DNA of 64,000 bases from JAZKAR01 sp040389065 (GCA_040389065.1 JAZKAR010000003.1:1-64000), one strand, 5' to 3'; shown: positions 52,027 through 62,160, counted from the stretch's first letter. Translations and numbers: made by a program. The notes: generated by a model not told the origin, from the sequence alone.

Positions 52027-52881
52027 ATGTTTGCGGGTATTCAACATATCGAAATCAGGGATAATGTTTTAGGTATTGTTTTCCCCGCTGCGGTGATGTA
52101 TCCCACGAATACAGCCTCTGTTCCTACTATTTTTGGGCAATCCTTCATTGAGCTAAGTGATAAAGCGCCTATTTCAACAGGTGAGTATCCTCTCGTAGTC
52201 ATTTCACATGGGAATGGGGGATCACATTTTATTTATGCCACCATTTGCACTCATCTGGCGAAACAGGGTTATATCGTGGCAATGTTAGAGCACCCTGGCA
52301 ATAATTATAAAAAAAATGAATTGGAATGGACACCTCAAAACTTAAGTAATCGTCCGCGCCATATTCGTGACACCATTGATGCCGTTGCAAAACATCCTTT
52401 TTTTATCCGCAGCGTACAAGTAGATAACGTAGCGGTTATTGGGCATTCATTAGGCGGATACACCGCTTTGGCAGTAGCCGGCGGAAAGCCATGGTCAAAA
52501 GAAGGCCAACAAATTGAAGTAGAAGCAGATTCACGCGTGCGCGCGTTGGTACTGTTAGCACCAGCAACCCCTTGGTACTTGCCAGCAGGCTCTCTCAGTA
52601 ACGTGACTGTGCCCATTCTTATGCTGGTTGCTGAACACGATTCATACACACCGCGTTGGCAATCCGATATTGTATTAAATGGCGTTCCTGATAAAAAGCA
52701 AGTCACCTACAGAGTAGTTGAAAATGCAGGCCATTTTTCGTTTATTAGCCCATTTCCATTAAAAATGAGAAGCCCGTCCTTTCTTCCTTCAACCGATCCA
52801 GGTGGATTTGATCGCGAGGCGTTTCACCAGAAGCTTCCTAGTGAAATAGGTGAGTTTTTGGATAAGGCGCTGAAAAAATAA
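52027..52881 (+). CDS. Alpha/beta hydrolase (PAF-acetylhydrolase/DLH-like)
   Basis: 284 residues. VVISHGNGGSHFIYATICTHLAKQGYIVAMLEHPGNN shows the oxyanion and first strands, the nucleophile Ser is in VAVIGHSLGGYTALA, the Asp probably in VAEHDSYTP and the His in VENAGHFSF. No signal peptide. It resembles dienelactone-hydrolase and lipase-like enzymes; the substrate is unknown. AAAAGGA lies eight bases upstream of the ATG. Confidence 0.83.
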   Translation: MFAGIQHIEIRDNVLGIVFPAAVMYPTNTASVPTIFGQSFIELSDKAPISTGEYPLVVISHGNGGSHFIYATICTHLAKQGYIVAMLEHPGNNYKKNELEWTPQNLSNRPRHIRDTIDAVAKHPFFIRSVQVDNVAVIGHSLGGYTALAVAGGKPWSKEGQQIEVEADSRVRALVLLAPATPWYLPAGSLSNVTVPILMLVAEHDSYTPRWQSDIVLNGVPDKKQVTYRVVENAGHFSFISPFPLKMRSPSFLPSTDPGGFDREAFHQKLPSEIGEFLDKALKK

Positions 52882-52923
52882 GAGTAGAAGTTATTTACAG
52901 AAGTATTTTACTCGGATGAACTA

Positions 52924-54117
52924 CTAAGTTGATTTATCCTCAATAGCATGAGCTTGTTTCTTAAGCTGCTGTAAAACCCAAATTACCCAACTACCCACCA
53001 GAAGCGCTAAGCATCCTGCGATAATGGGAAAATTATGAGGAGACAGCTGCATAATGCTTATGCCCACTGCGCCTACAGATAAGCGCCCAACATTGAGAAG
53101 CATCTCCCGCGTACCTACTGACATAAGGCTTTTATGTTCATACCATCGCTTATTTACGCCGCAGCCGTAAAACTGGGTAGCACCCACCCAAATAAACAGC
53201 GTTATACTTACTTGTACAGGTAAGGATAAGCCGAGCGGCAATGATAAAAAGGTCCATCCTGCTAAATATAGGCCAAGTCCTATCAAGAGTTCTTTTCCAC
53301 GCATTTGATTTGCTATTCGACCCACAATAGGGGCAAGCAAAATTAATACACATACCTGAAAGGCAAGAATACCGCCTGCTGTTTTAGGTGCCATACCTTC
53401 AAGCCGTAACCAGGCTGGTAGCAGAAAACCGTTTAAAACGTCGATCATTCCGTAACTAATGGCTAAGGTGCGTAGCAATCGGTCTGTTTCTAAAACACTT
53501 TTTCGAAACTCTGTCCAATAGCTGCCTAATAGTGATTCACGGCGTGATTTTAATAGGCGCAATAAAATAGATGTACCTAAGGCTAATGAAGTAAAGGCCA
53601 AGGCTAAACCAAAGGTGATGTAGCCTGCCTGTAAGACAAAACCACTGACAACATAACCTACGCCGCTGCCTAAACCCATCATCACATAGGCCATGGCAAT
53701 TTCGTTGCCGCGATTGCTTGAGCTACTATGGGTAAACATAGAGAGGTGATAGGCTGTCCAATACGCCATTGCCATACAACTATATGCAATGGCTAAACCT
53801 AAGGGCGCTGAGTTGCCTACACCCCAGGCTAATCCAAAACCTATAAAGAGAAGAGAGAAAAAAGCAAGGCCAGCTTTGGGCATGCCATAGCGACCATATA
53901 TCCAGCATAAACCTGGCATTAACACAAACCCTGTTAATCCAAAAAAAACCATCCAGAATAGTGCTAAAGAAGAAAGTCCTAAACCTGCTATATGGTAAGA
54001 AAACGTTAACAGTGAAAGATGAAATCCTAATAGCCCTAAACTAGTAGCCCCGTAAATTTGCGCCCGCTTGGGGTCGGTGAAAGGAGTAATGAACGCATGG
54101 CGAATATGTTGGCGCAT
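52924..54117 (-). CDS. MFS transporter
   Basis: 397 residues from the ATG at 54115-54117 (an in-frame TTG 15 codons upstream is less likely). Twelve helices and the motif GRYGMPKAGLA in loop 2-3 are visible. Helix-rich regions YVMMGLGSGVGYVVSGFVL and QVCVLILLAPIVGRIANQMRGKEL are typical of set-like MFS proteins. AGGAAATAG lies about ten bases upstream of the start. Substrate unknown. Confidence 0.78.
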   Translation of the reverse strand: MRQHIRHAFITPFTDPKRAQIYGATSLGLLGFHLSLLTFSYHIAGLGLSSLALFWMVFFGLTGFVLMPGLCWIYGRYGMPKAGLAFFSLLFIGFGLAWGVGNSAPLGLAIAYSCMAMAYWTAYHLSMFTHSSSSNRGNEIAMAYVMMGLGSGVGYVVSGFVLQAGYITFGLALAFTSLALGTSILLRLLKSRRESLLGSYWTEFRKSVLETDRLLRTLAISYGMIDVLNGFLLPAWLRLEGMAPKTAGGILAFQVCVLILLAPIVGRIANQMRGKELLIGLGLYLAGWTFLSLPLGLSLPVQVSITLFIWVGATQFYGCGVNKRWYEHKSLMSVGTREMLLNVGRLSVGAVGISIMQLSPHNFPIIAGCLALLVGSWVIWVLQQLKKQAHAIEDKST

Positions 54118-54581
54118 ACAGGCTATTTCCTGGCTATGAATAAATGTAAAGCCTCGTCTCAATACGCTTGAAAAAATAAATCATGTCTTTTCTGATCTGG
54201 CTGTGTTGCTTAATGATAATTAGCGTGTTGTCCTTCGCCCTATAAGAAAAATGTATCGATTTTTATTCCTCAAAAAATTGAGATAAAGTACTTGTTGATT
54301 ATGCACCTAATTTAGGTACTACATCATGAATTCTAACGATTATTTTTAAAGTAAAATAAAGTAAATCGTGAGTGATTTTTTCTTTCTCGTATCCATTAAG
54401 TATGCTGTTATTGTGAGTCTGCATTTCTTGTGTTTTCTCTTGAGTTTTCTTCTAGTAGATAATTACGCGAATAGATGTATTACAGAATATAAGAACAAAG
54501 TGTCAACCCGTACAATGCGCTGTTCGTTACTTGCCTAATAAAAGATTTATATAGATAACGTTTTCTACTGCATTGCAAACT

Positions 54582-54680
54582 ACGATTAGGTTTTAACGAT
54601 TAGGTTCTAATAAGCTTTATACATATTGTTTATTAGCGAAGCTAATAGAGTATTTATTGAGCCACAACGTTCAATAAATA
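54582..54680. repeat. Direct repeat and two hairpins in a long gap
   Basis: ACGATTAGGTT occurs at 54582 and 54596 (14-bp period). It is followed by TATTAGC/GCTAATA (54631-54647) and by TATTTATTGA with its exact complement at 54671-54680. The rest of 54118-54830 shows no gene. Possible regulatory region for the gene at 54831. Confidence 0.4.
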
Positions 54681-54830
54681 AAGTTTTATGTTGATTAGCT
54701 ATGTAAGCTTGTTTAAAGGCATTCATTTTAAGCTTTGCTTAATGGCGCTTATTAATAAAAATAGTATCTTATCTATAGTTTCAAGATGCTTTAATTTCTC
54801 AAATGTTCTTAATTATTCCGGGTTTACATA

Positions 54831-55727
54831 ATGTTTAATAAACTAACTATCGGTATGTTTTTATTACTTCCACTGATGGCACAAGCTAGTCATGAGCCTC
54901 ATGTTTTTAAGCGCGGGTATCCTTTTCATGTGCGTGTAAATCAAGAACTTCAAGAAGTAGATGTGGGGGATTCAGAGCGTAAGGATGATTTTGGCCTCAC
55001 AGGAAGTCTTGCATCAAGGCATACAGGCAGAGGAAATGCAGCTACGCTAATTGCAGCCATGCAAAACGGGAAAAATGTTGTCATCACTGGGGTTAATGTT
55101 AAGGCAGGGGGAATACCTGGTCGTATTGAGTCAACCAGAAAAGGTTTAAAAGTTGCGATAAAGGAAGGCGATGGTCGCTCAGATGCGCCACTAAGAGCAA
55201 CGGTAGCTTCGTTTGCGCTTCCTTCAGATAAAAAATTATTTTGGGATTTGAAAGTGCAATTTGGCGATCTTACAGAGAGTGGTAGATGGGAGTTAACGCC
55301 CTCTGGTTCTGATCCCGCGCTTATTTGGCAAGTAAAGGCGCCTGGCATACAACCTTCTTTAGCGATGGTCGTCGATACAGATGATGAAGATCCTACTAAA
55401 TTAATGCTGTTCTTTAGTATTAAAACGAGTCCGAACGCACAAGTGCAAAGAGCAGGAACCATAAGAGGTTTACGTCGGTATGAACCCATAAAAATATCGA
55501 TGCAAGCGCTATTAGATGAAGAAGAGCCTGATCGTGGAGGTAGAGGGTATTGGCGAGTAAAAGTAAACAACCGAGTCGCTGTAAACTATAGAGGGCCAAC
55601 CTTAATGGCTGCTGCTAAAGCGCCTCACCAATGGTATATTGGACTTTACAGGTATTTGACACATGGCCCTGCTAGAGTCTCTAGGGTAAGTTACTGGAGC
55701 CGTGCGCAATTATTATCTGCAGAGTAA
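54831..55727 (+). CDS. Exported polysaccharide-lyase-like beta protein
   Basis: 298 residues. A signal peptide (MFNKLTIGMFLLLPLMAQ, cut after ASH or nearby) precedes a strand-rich domain. FWDLKVQFGDLTESGRWEL, DPALIWQVKAPGIQPSLAMVVDTDD and KVNNRVAVNYRGPTLM recall the beta-jelly-roll of heparinase-I/alginate-lyase-like proteins. That link is from memory of the pattern only; catalytic residues are not identified. Probably periplasmic or secreted. Confidence 0.6.
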   Translation: MFNKLTIGMFLLLPLMAQASHEPHVFKRGYPFHVRVNQELQEVDVGDSERKDDFGLTGSLASRHTGRGNAATLIAAMQNGKNVVITGVNVKAGGIPGRIESTRKGLKVAIKEGDGRSDAPLRATVASFALPSDKKLFWDLKVQFGDLTESGRWELTPSGSDPALIWQVKAPGIQPSLAMVVDTDDEDPTKLMLFFSIKTSPNAQVQRAGTIRGLRRYEPIKISMQALLDEEEPDRGGRGYWRVKVNNRVAVNYRGPTLMAAAKAPHQWYIGLYRYLTHGPARVSRVSYWSRAQLLSAE

Positions 55728-55769
55728 TACAGCAAATATTTTTATTGGAATTAGAATTAGTAGGGAAAG

Positions 55770-55806
55770 GCTAAGGCATGATGGAATACAGGTAACATGC
55801 CTTAGC
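55770..55806. terminator. Stem-loop between convergent genes
   Basis: GCTAAGGCATG pairs exactly with 55796-55806 across a 15-base loop, between the exported beta protein and the 123-aa gene on the other strand. Confidence 0.6.
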
Positions 55807-55813
55807 GAAAAGA

Positions 55814-56185
55814 TTAGTTTCTAAACTGAAGCGATATTTTTGCAATAAAAGTAGTTTCAGGTTTAGGGAAATTAATAGGTTTTAAGTTCTTTTTAATACA
55901 TTGAGCGGTATCGCCATCAGGATCCATTTTTAGTTCGCCTAGGGTACCTTGGGGTGTAACTTCAAAATAAATTTTGATTGGATCAGGCGTAGTAGGTTGG
56001 CCTGAAAAACATGTTTTGATAAAGTTGTTTTCATTAAGAAATGCTTGGGCAGCTTGTTGCTCGTATTTTTTTCCTGCTTCAGAAGCTGTATCAACTTTGT
56101 TTTTTGCCTCGAGATCGATAAAAGAAGTCGCATTTGAAAACAGTGGAAATAATAATAAGGTAGCAGTTATATGTTTAAGTTTCAT
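55814..56185 (-). CDS. Small exported protein, TonB-C-like fold
   Basis: 123 residues. Signal peptide (MKLKHITATLLLFPLFSNA, cut before TSF). The mature part has two Cys (KTCFSGQ, TAQCIKK) that probably form a disulfide and YFEVTPQGTLGELKMDPDGDTAQCIKKNLKPINFPKP, which follows the pattern of TonB/AgmX C-terminal domains (strand-turn-strand and IxFPKP). Function unknown; probably periplasmic. Confidence 0.6.
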   Translation of the reverse strand: MKLKHITATLLLFPLFSNATSFIDLEAKNKVDTASEAGKKYEQQAAQAFLNENNFIKTCFSGQPTTPDPIKIYFEVTPQGTLGELKMDPDGDTAQCIKKNLKPINFPKPETTFIAKISLQFRN

Positions 56186-56424
56186 ATCAAATATCTTTTT
56201 AAAATAGAAAAGGTATGACGTTTAAAAACGTACGACTTGCCAAAATAGATGACGTATATTCAAGTGTCAACGATGTGGATTTTACCAGGCTCGTTCAAAG
56301 CGAATCGTTCGGCAAGATTTGATCGAGCTTTGTTGAGCAATTTATTAGAGTAGCAAATGGACAAAAATGGTGCCACACCAGAAGTAATGCTTCCTAAGTG
56401 TAGGAAGTTATAAAATGTATATCA

Positions 56425-57240
56425 TTACAGCATGGGCGCAGATTTATCTGAAGGCGGCAGTGCGTAAGCCATTACACTAAGGCAGCAGGCCAGACACATA
56501 ATAATACCACTGATAATCCAGCTTACGGTATCGGGTAAAAGAGGAACTTCTTGGCGCCAATGAGCAAGTAATGAAAATCCTCCCAGGCCAATTGCAATAG
56601 AGCCTAGCGCTAAGATAATGGCACGATACAGCAATAACCGTTGTATATCGTGTTCGTGTGCTCCCATGAGCCGCATGATCCAATCACGTTGCCGATGAGA
56701 AATTTGGTAAAGCCGCAGCGCATGCCAAAAGAAAAAAATAAAAGGAATAATTTCCCCAAGAATCAATACAGGTTTGAGCCAAGGCCAATAGCTTGCAGTG
56801 TTATTTTGCGCGAGGTAAGGAGAGGAGGGAGAAGGGTGAGGCTGAACGGTTGGTGGCGTTGCTGCTTCTGCCGATTTAGGAGGGTAAGCGCTGTTGATAG
56901 GAAAAGTAGATTGAAAAGCAGGTTTCTTTAAAGGGATTTTAAGAAATTCAGGTTTTTCAGCAGGTTTAATAGCTGCTATAAGCGCTGAAGGTTCTTTAGA
57001 GGGTAAATGAGATTGCAATAAATATTGGGGAGGAAGCGTACTGCGCAAGCCATCTGGCAAAGGAGGCAGGAGCATCCATTTTAATAGGCCTAATATTAAC
57101 AGGCTTCCTAAAAACAGCATATGAAGCAGCATTTTGCCTAGGCGCGAGGCTATTTGTGCAGGGCTTTGTATATGAGTCAGCTCGCGTAATGTATTAGCAT
57201 GCCCATTTAAAGCATCTTTTAATTCTGACGATTCATCCAT
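56425..57240 (-). CDS. ftsX: FtsX-like cell division membrane protein, shortened periplasmic domain
   Basis: 271 residues. Topology is TM1 at 37-58, a long outside loop, TM2 at 156-178, TM3 at 206-226 and TM4 at 239-261. After TM2 comes QRDWIMRLMGAHEHDIQRLLLYRA, the conserved FtsX coupling helix (usual form xxLxGAxxxxI). The outside region (60-150) is short and proline-rich rather than the normal folded domain, which makes this an unusual FtsX. The gene overlaps ftsE by 22 bp, fixing its identity. It should pair with FtsE to control peptidoglycan hydrolases at division. Confidence 0.78.
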   Translation of the reverse strand: MDESSELKDALNGHANTLRELTHIQSPAQIASRLGKMLLHMLFLGSLLILGLLKWMLLPPLPDGLRSTLPPQYLLQSHLPSKEPSALIAAIKPAEKPEFLKIPLKKPAFQSTFPINSAYPPKSAEAATPPTVQPHPSPSSPYLAQNNTASYWPWLKPVLILGEIIPFIFFFWHALRLYQISHRQRDWIMRLMGAHEHDIQRLLLYRAIILALGSIAIGLGGFSLLAHWRQEVPLLPDTVSWIISGIIMCLACCLSVMAYALPPSDKSAPML

Positions 57241-57869
57241 TGTTCACTCGATAGCAAAAATAGCCGTTCAGCACGTTGCATAGGCTGCGTTTCTGTACAG
57301 ACTAAGGTGGTTTCAGGAGAACGAATACGATTAACCCACTCAAAAAAACTGCTTTCGTCTTCACGAAAACGTGTGAGGGGCGTATCGGCAAGAACAAGTT
57401 GAGGGCGATGGATAAAGGCTCTGCCCAGGCTAAGGCGGTATTGTTCGTTCCAGCTTAAACTACTAACGGGATCATTTACCCGTTCATGCAGTTCTAAATG
57501 CCGTAACGTACTTTCTACGGTATTATGAAGGACGTTGCCGTAGATTCCTCTTAAGCGAAGAGGTAGCTCAAGATTATCCTTTAATGTACGTTCAGTAAGA
57601 AGCGTATCAGGTGAACCCATTAAACCAATATGACGACGCAATAATGTAGTAGAGTGCTCGCGTAAGCGCGCCCAATTTTTTCTCTGAAATAAGATAGAGC
57701 CTGATGTAGGCATTTCTAAACCCATCATCATCTTAAGCAAAAAACTTTTTCCGCTATGGGCTGAGCCAGAAAAACATACGGTTTCACCCGGAAAAAGGCA
57801 AAAGCTTAAGTCTCTAAATAGCGTAAAACCGTTAGGGTAGTAACGGCTTACATGGCTAAAAATGAGCAT
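57219..57869 (-). CDS. ftsE: Cell division ATP-binding protein FtsE
   Basis: 216 residues. ABC ATPase with Walker A FSGSAHSGKSFLLKMMMG (G-S-A-H-S-G-K-S), signature VSSLSWNEQYRLSLGRAF in place of LSGGEQ, and Walker B PQLVLADTPLT. The signature is altered (SLSWNEQ), and the Walker B Glu is not the standard one (ADTP). The context between ftsY and ftsX is the standard ftsYEX order. It binds ATP and works with FtsX in the inner membrane. Confidence 0.87.
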   Translation of the reverse strand: MLIFSHVSRYYPNGFTLFRDLSFCLFPGETVCFSGSAHSGKSFLLKMMMGLEMPTSGSILFQRKNWARLREHSTTLLRRHIGLMGSPDTLLTERTLKDNLELPLRLRGIYGNVLHNTVESTLRHLELHERVNDPVSSLSWNEQYRLSLGRAFIHRPQLVLADTPLTRFREDESSFFEWVNRIRSPETTLVCTETQPMQRAERLFLLSSEQWMNRQN

Positions 57870-57985
57870 AATACCTTATCCAAAATGTCAAAAATAAGAC
57901 GCTTATTCGGCAAGACTTGTGCTGGTAGCTTTAGTCACCTTGGTGCAGCAGTTAGTTAGTGCCATATTTGCTTAAGAAAATTTTA

Positions 57986-59368
57986 TTAATCTTCAGTTTC
58001 ATCAAATAAGGCTTCTACAAAAGCGGCAGCTTCAAAGGGGCGTAAATCGTCAACACCTTCGCCTATGCCTATAAAACGGATAGGGCGAGGCTGTGCTTTA
58101 GCAATGGCAGCAATCACTCCACCTTTAGCTGAGCCATCAAGCTTACTAAGTACTAAGCCAGTGACACCAATGGCTTCATCAAAAGCACTTAATTGATTGA
58201 GTGCGTTTTGCCCAGTATTGGCATCTAATACTAACAATACTTCATGAGGCGCAGTTGCATCGGCCTTGCCAATAACACGTTTGATTTTTTTTAGCTCCTC
58301 CATCAGATGAGGTTGGGTACCTAATCGCCCTGCGGTATCGGCAAGTACAATATCAATATCGCGTGCTTGTGCCGCTTGAACAGCATCGAAAATGACAGCA
58401 GCTGGGTCTGAACCTTGCTGGCTGATGACGGCTACTTGGTTACGTTCGCCCCATGCTGTGAGCTGTTCACGCGCAGCAGCGCGAAAAGTATCGCCTGCTG
58501 CTAGCAATACTGTTTTACCTTGCTGTTGAAAATAATGCGCTAGCTTACCGATGGAAGTAGTTTTACCCGCGCCATTGACGCCTGCCAGCATAATTACAAA
58601 AGGTTTATGGGAAGATGTCTCAAGAGATGCTTGCAAGGGTTGCAGCAGAGTAATCAATGATTGTTGAAGAAGTTGGTATGCATCAGCCTCTGCGCCTGCT
58701 GCTTTATAACGCACTTGTAAATCTTCTAGCAATGCCTCAGTGGCTTTAACGCCTACATCTGAAGTTAATAATAATGTTTCAAGTTCCTCAAGCAAATCAG
58801 CATCTAGCTTGCGTCCTTTAAGTAGCTTCGAGAGGCTAAAGGTAAGCCGCGTGCGCGTTTTTTTAAGCCCCGCCTTAAGTTTTTCACGCCATGAGAGCGC
58901 TGTTGGTTGCTCTGTTGATTGAGGGGATGAAAATTCAACAGCTGTTGTGAGATGCTGATCAGGCGTCGAAAGAGGGGTGTTAGGATCAAGCGTGTTGGAT
59001 GTTTCTGAAGAATGTGCTAGGGGAGCACCAGGCACCATCATTATTTCTGTATGCGAAGCAGATAGATCAAGCTTATTGATGTTAGATTGACCTGGCGTTG
59101 AAGCGGGTTCTACCGCGGGGTAGGTATTTTCCTCAATGATTGAGGGGGTATGAACAACATTTGTTGCAGGCACAGATAACGGCGGTAGCTGAGGCGAAGG
59201 TGATTTCTCTGGAATATCTTGTGAGGAAGAAGCATCAGAGGTGTGGTCAGCTAATTCTGAAGTTTCAATAGTGCTAATAACATTAATAGCATCATCGGAA
59301 GCGGCTTCAGGGATAGGAGTAGAGGCGGGTTTAGGAGAACGGCGAAATAAACGATCAAAAAACGACAT
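57986..59368 (-). CDS. ftsY: Signal recognition particle receptor FtsY
   Basis: 460 residues. The first 150 are an acidic, low-complexity A domain rich in Ser/Pro/Thr. The NG domain follows: LSFSLSKLLKGRKLDADLLEELETLLLTSDVGV (N), then the GTPase with GVNGAGKTTSIGKLAHYF, DTFRAAAREQL, DTAGRLGTQPHLMEELKK and TGLVLSKLDGSAKGG, ending with GEGVDDLRPFEAAAFVEALF. It docks SRP-ribosome complexes at the inner membrane. It begins the ftsYEX cluster. Confidence 0.95.
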   Translation of the reverse strand: MSFFDRLFRRSPKPASTPIPEAASDDAINVISTIETSELADHTSDASSSQDIPEKSPSPQLPPLSVPATNVVHTPSIIEENTYPAVEPASTPGQSNINKLDLSASHTEIMMVPGAPLAHSSETSNTLDPNTPLSTPDQHLTTAVEFSSPQSTEQPTALSWREKLKAGLKKTRTRLTFSLSKLLKGRKLDADLLEELETLLLTSDVGVKATEALLEDLQVRYKAAGAEADAYQLLQQSLITLLQPLQASLETSSHKPFVIMLAGVNGAGKTTSIGKLAHYFQQQGKTVLLAAGDTFRAAAREQLTAWGERNQVAVISQQGSDPAAVIFDAVQAAQARDIDIVLADTAGRLGTQPHLMEELKKIKRVIGKADATAPHEVLLVLDANTGQNALNQLSAFDEAIGVTGLVLSKLDGSAKGGVIAAIAKAQPRPIRFIGIGEGVDDLRPFEAAAFVEALFDETED

Positions 59369-59920
59369 GGGATCAACCTAGAAAAATGATAAGCGTCGTG
59401 CTTTATGAAGACCAATACTTGATATTAACATAAACAATGTTTTAATCTTTTATCTTAATGAGATGAATTGGGCTAAGATCAGAGTTGATTATGTTAGTAA
59501 AATACATGGTATTCATATAATCTTTTCCAATATGGGGGTGCCATCGCATTAGACTATAGTTGCTTTCTCTAAATGCTAGCGGTTACAACAACAACGCTTT
59601 GTTGCAATACCACGCTGGAAAAATTTTACATAGGCCATTATTTATAATGAGCATTTTTTTACTGCGTCTGCGTGAATAAACTAACCATAAATAAAAGCAC
59701 TTTATTGTAGACATACCCGTAAATTAGCATAGAAATAGTTTCTGTTCTTAATATTATTATATAAATTTGTTTTTGCGCTCTAAAATCAAATTTATGATGA
59801 TGGGTGTTTGCAGCTAACCATGATTTAAAGAAGCATGTTTCAGCAAATCATGCCAGCGCAAAAGAGTAGTAGCACAATACAAATAAGCAGCTGGAGCGTA
59901 TGTTTGAGAGTTGTTTTAGT

Positions 59921-59958
59921 GTGTTAGTTTTCCTTTAAAAGTTAAGGAAAACTAACAC
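59921..59958 (-). terminator. Stem-loop after pstS
   Basis: GTGTTAGTTTTCCTT pairs exactly with 59944-59958 around an 8-base loop, just past the pstS stop. The remainder of 59369-59972 is AT-rich with no credible gene. Confidence 0.6.
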
Positions 59959-59972
59959 TAACACACTCATGA

Positions 59973-61043
59973 TTATTTGCTAGGTGAGGTTTCAGTAGTA
60001 GCAGGAAGATTAATATTTTTTTTCCAGGAACTTTCAACCAAGTTAACTAAAGGCGTAGGCAAGGGAACAAACTCTAATTTAGTGGCTTCTGCTTGTCCGC
60101 TTTTGAGTGCCCAGTTAAAAAAGTCGACAATGACACGGCTTTTTTGAACGTTACCAGGTTGTTTGTACATTAATACAAAGGTAGCGCCTGTGATCGGCCA
60201 GCTATTGTTTCCTGGCTGATTGGTTAAAATTTCATAAAAATTTGGTGTTTTTGCCCAGTTCGCATTAGCCGCTGCAGCAGAAAAAGTGCTGTCATCAGGC
60301 TGGATAAAAGCGCCTGATGCATTTTTAAGTGAAACATGCGCAATTTGGTTACCGCTCTGGCTACGCTTAGCATAGGCATATTCAACATAAGCAATAGAAC
60401 CTTTAATGCGTTGAGTATATGCGGTAACACCTTCATTACCTTTGCCGCCCATTCCTACTTTCCATGAAACAGAGGAGTCTGCGCCAACAGCGCTTTTCCA
60501 TTCAGGGCTAACTTGTGAGAGATAATACGTAAACAGAAATGTGGTGCCAGAGCCATCAGCCCGGTGAACAACTTGAATAGGTAAATCAGGTAATTGAAGA
60601 GTAGGGTTCAACTCGGTAATGGCTTTTTCATTCCATTTTTTGATGTTTCCTAAAAATATTTTTGCTAACACTTCGCCTGTAAGCTTTAATTCGCCAGGTT
60701 TAATACCAGGAATATTAACAACCGGAACAACCCCGCCAATAATCACTGGAAATTGTGTTAAGCCAGCTTTTTCAAGTTCTTCTGCGGTTAAAGGTTTATC
60801 AGAAGCACCAAAATCGATGGTTTTTTCTTTAATTTGGCGAATGCCTGCGCCTGAACCGACAGATTGGTAATTAATGGTATGGGTTGTTTTTGCTTTATAA
60901 AGTTCTGCCCAACGCGCAATGGCAGGGTAAACAAAGGTAGAGCCTGCGCCTACAATCGTTTCTGAGGCAGCAAAGCTGCTAGCTAGGCATGAGGCTGCTA
61001 CTAAGAATGTACGAAACATAAACGGAAAACCAGAGTAAACCAT
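59973..61043 (-). CDS. pstS: Phosphate ABC transporter substrate-binding protein PstS
   Basis: 356 residues from the ATG at 61041-61043 (AAGGA nine bases upstream; seven earlier codons open). Signal peptide MVYSGFPFMFRTFLVAAS to SFAAS. Then the phosphate-binding marks: GAGSTFVYPAIARW, GSGAGIRQI, DFGASDKPL, HRADGSGTTFLFTYYLS and the C-terminal WPITGATFVLM. It binds phosphate in the periplasm for PstCAB; those genes are not here, so pstS is alone or at the window's edge. A candidate PHO box lies far upstream. Confidence 0.92.
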   Translation of the reverse strand: MVYSGFPFMFRTFLVAASCLASSFAASETIVGAGSTFVYPAIARWAELYKAKTTHTINYQSVGSGAGIRQIKEKTIDFGASDKPLTAEELEKAGLTQFPVIIGGVVPVVNIPGIKPGELKLTGEVLAKIFLGNIKKWNEKAITELNPTLQLPDLPIQVVHRADGSGTTFLFTYYLSQVSPEWKSAVGADSSVSWKVGMGGKGNEGVTAYTQRIKGSIAYVEYAYAKRSQSGNQIAHVSLKNASGAFIQPDDSTFSAAAANANWAKTPNFYEILTNQPGNNSWPITGATFVLMYKQPGNVQKSRVIVDFFNWALKSGQAEATKLEFVPLPTPLVNLVESSWKKNINLPATTETSPSK

Positions 61044-61171
61044 AATAAAATTCCTTGTTATCAATCATTGTTCAACGTTATGCCAAAAAGAGACAGCTAT
61101 GTAACTAGCATCTCTAACAAGAGGCCAGTAAAAAAGGCCAATAAAAAGCATCTGTTCTTGTAAAGTCGTTA

Positions 61172-61345
61172 TTAACGTATGATGAGCTCGAGTGCTAGTA
61201 CGTTGTCTGAGTCATTTTGAAAGATAGAAATTTCTATAATGTTGTGTATGGCAAAAGGCGAAGAGTCATTTAAAGTTTGAAGCAGTGTTTCTGCTAAGGT
61301 GTTGTTTGTAAGCTAAGCCACGTTGCTAGACCACAAAATCATCAT
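61172..61345 (-). other. Amber-interrupted small reading frame in the pstS leader
   Basis: On the minus strand an ATG-ATG start at 61345 gives ten codons, then TAG (61313-61315), then 46 further codons in the same frame reading like a protein (AETLLQTLNDSSPF, DSDNVLALELIIR) to TAA. It may be a decayed gene or chance; no ribosome site or family is seen. Confidence 0.25.
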
Positions 61346-61399
61346 GTAAATCTTTCAATATGATTAAGACAAAATACTCCTTAAACGCAGGGAGGCATT

Positions 61400-61433
61400 A
61401 GTATAAAAAGTAATTATGACAATTTGATGACAG
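61400..61433 (-). promoter_or_regulatory. Candidate PHO box and -10 element
   Basis: On the minus strand CTGTCATCAAATTGTCAT (61433-61416) has two CTGTCAT-like 7-mers separated by four bases. Ten bases later comes TATACT (61405-61400), the arrangement of PhoB-activated promoters. It points at pstS, 373 bp from the box to its ATG, a long leader. Confidence 0.6.
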
Positions 61434-61662
61434 TAAGTGTGTTGTTTAGGCGCTACAGAAAAAAATTTAGTGGCTTTCTGTCTCATGAAGATTTTATTGA
61501 AAAAGTGTTGCCTGAAAGCCATAAAAACTAGCACTTTATCACTATAAACTTGCTGGGAGGCGAATACTCTGACACACTCATACTATCCGTTCATCTGTCG
61601 CGTGTAGTCGGCATTGCACACATTAGTTGGATGGTTCCTCACATATTTTTAGGAAATTGTCA

Positions 61663-62112
<450 letters not shown>

Positions 62113-62160
62113 TCCTTAATCGAAAGATTAACGCCGTATACGCATTTTTTAAATGCAGTT

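Noticed and set aside
54950..55570. A 206-codon frame on the minus strand inside the exported beta protein
   Set aside because: It is antisense to a gene with a good signal peptide and start, and its own sequence shows no domain.
56186..56424. An rpoH gene expected after ftsX
   Set aside because: The space after ftsX holds only a small exported-protein gene and AT-rich DNA.
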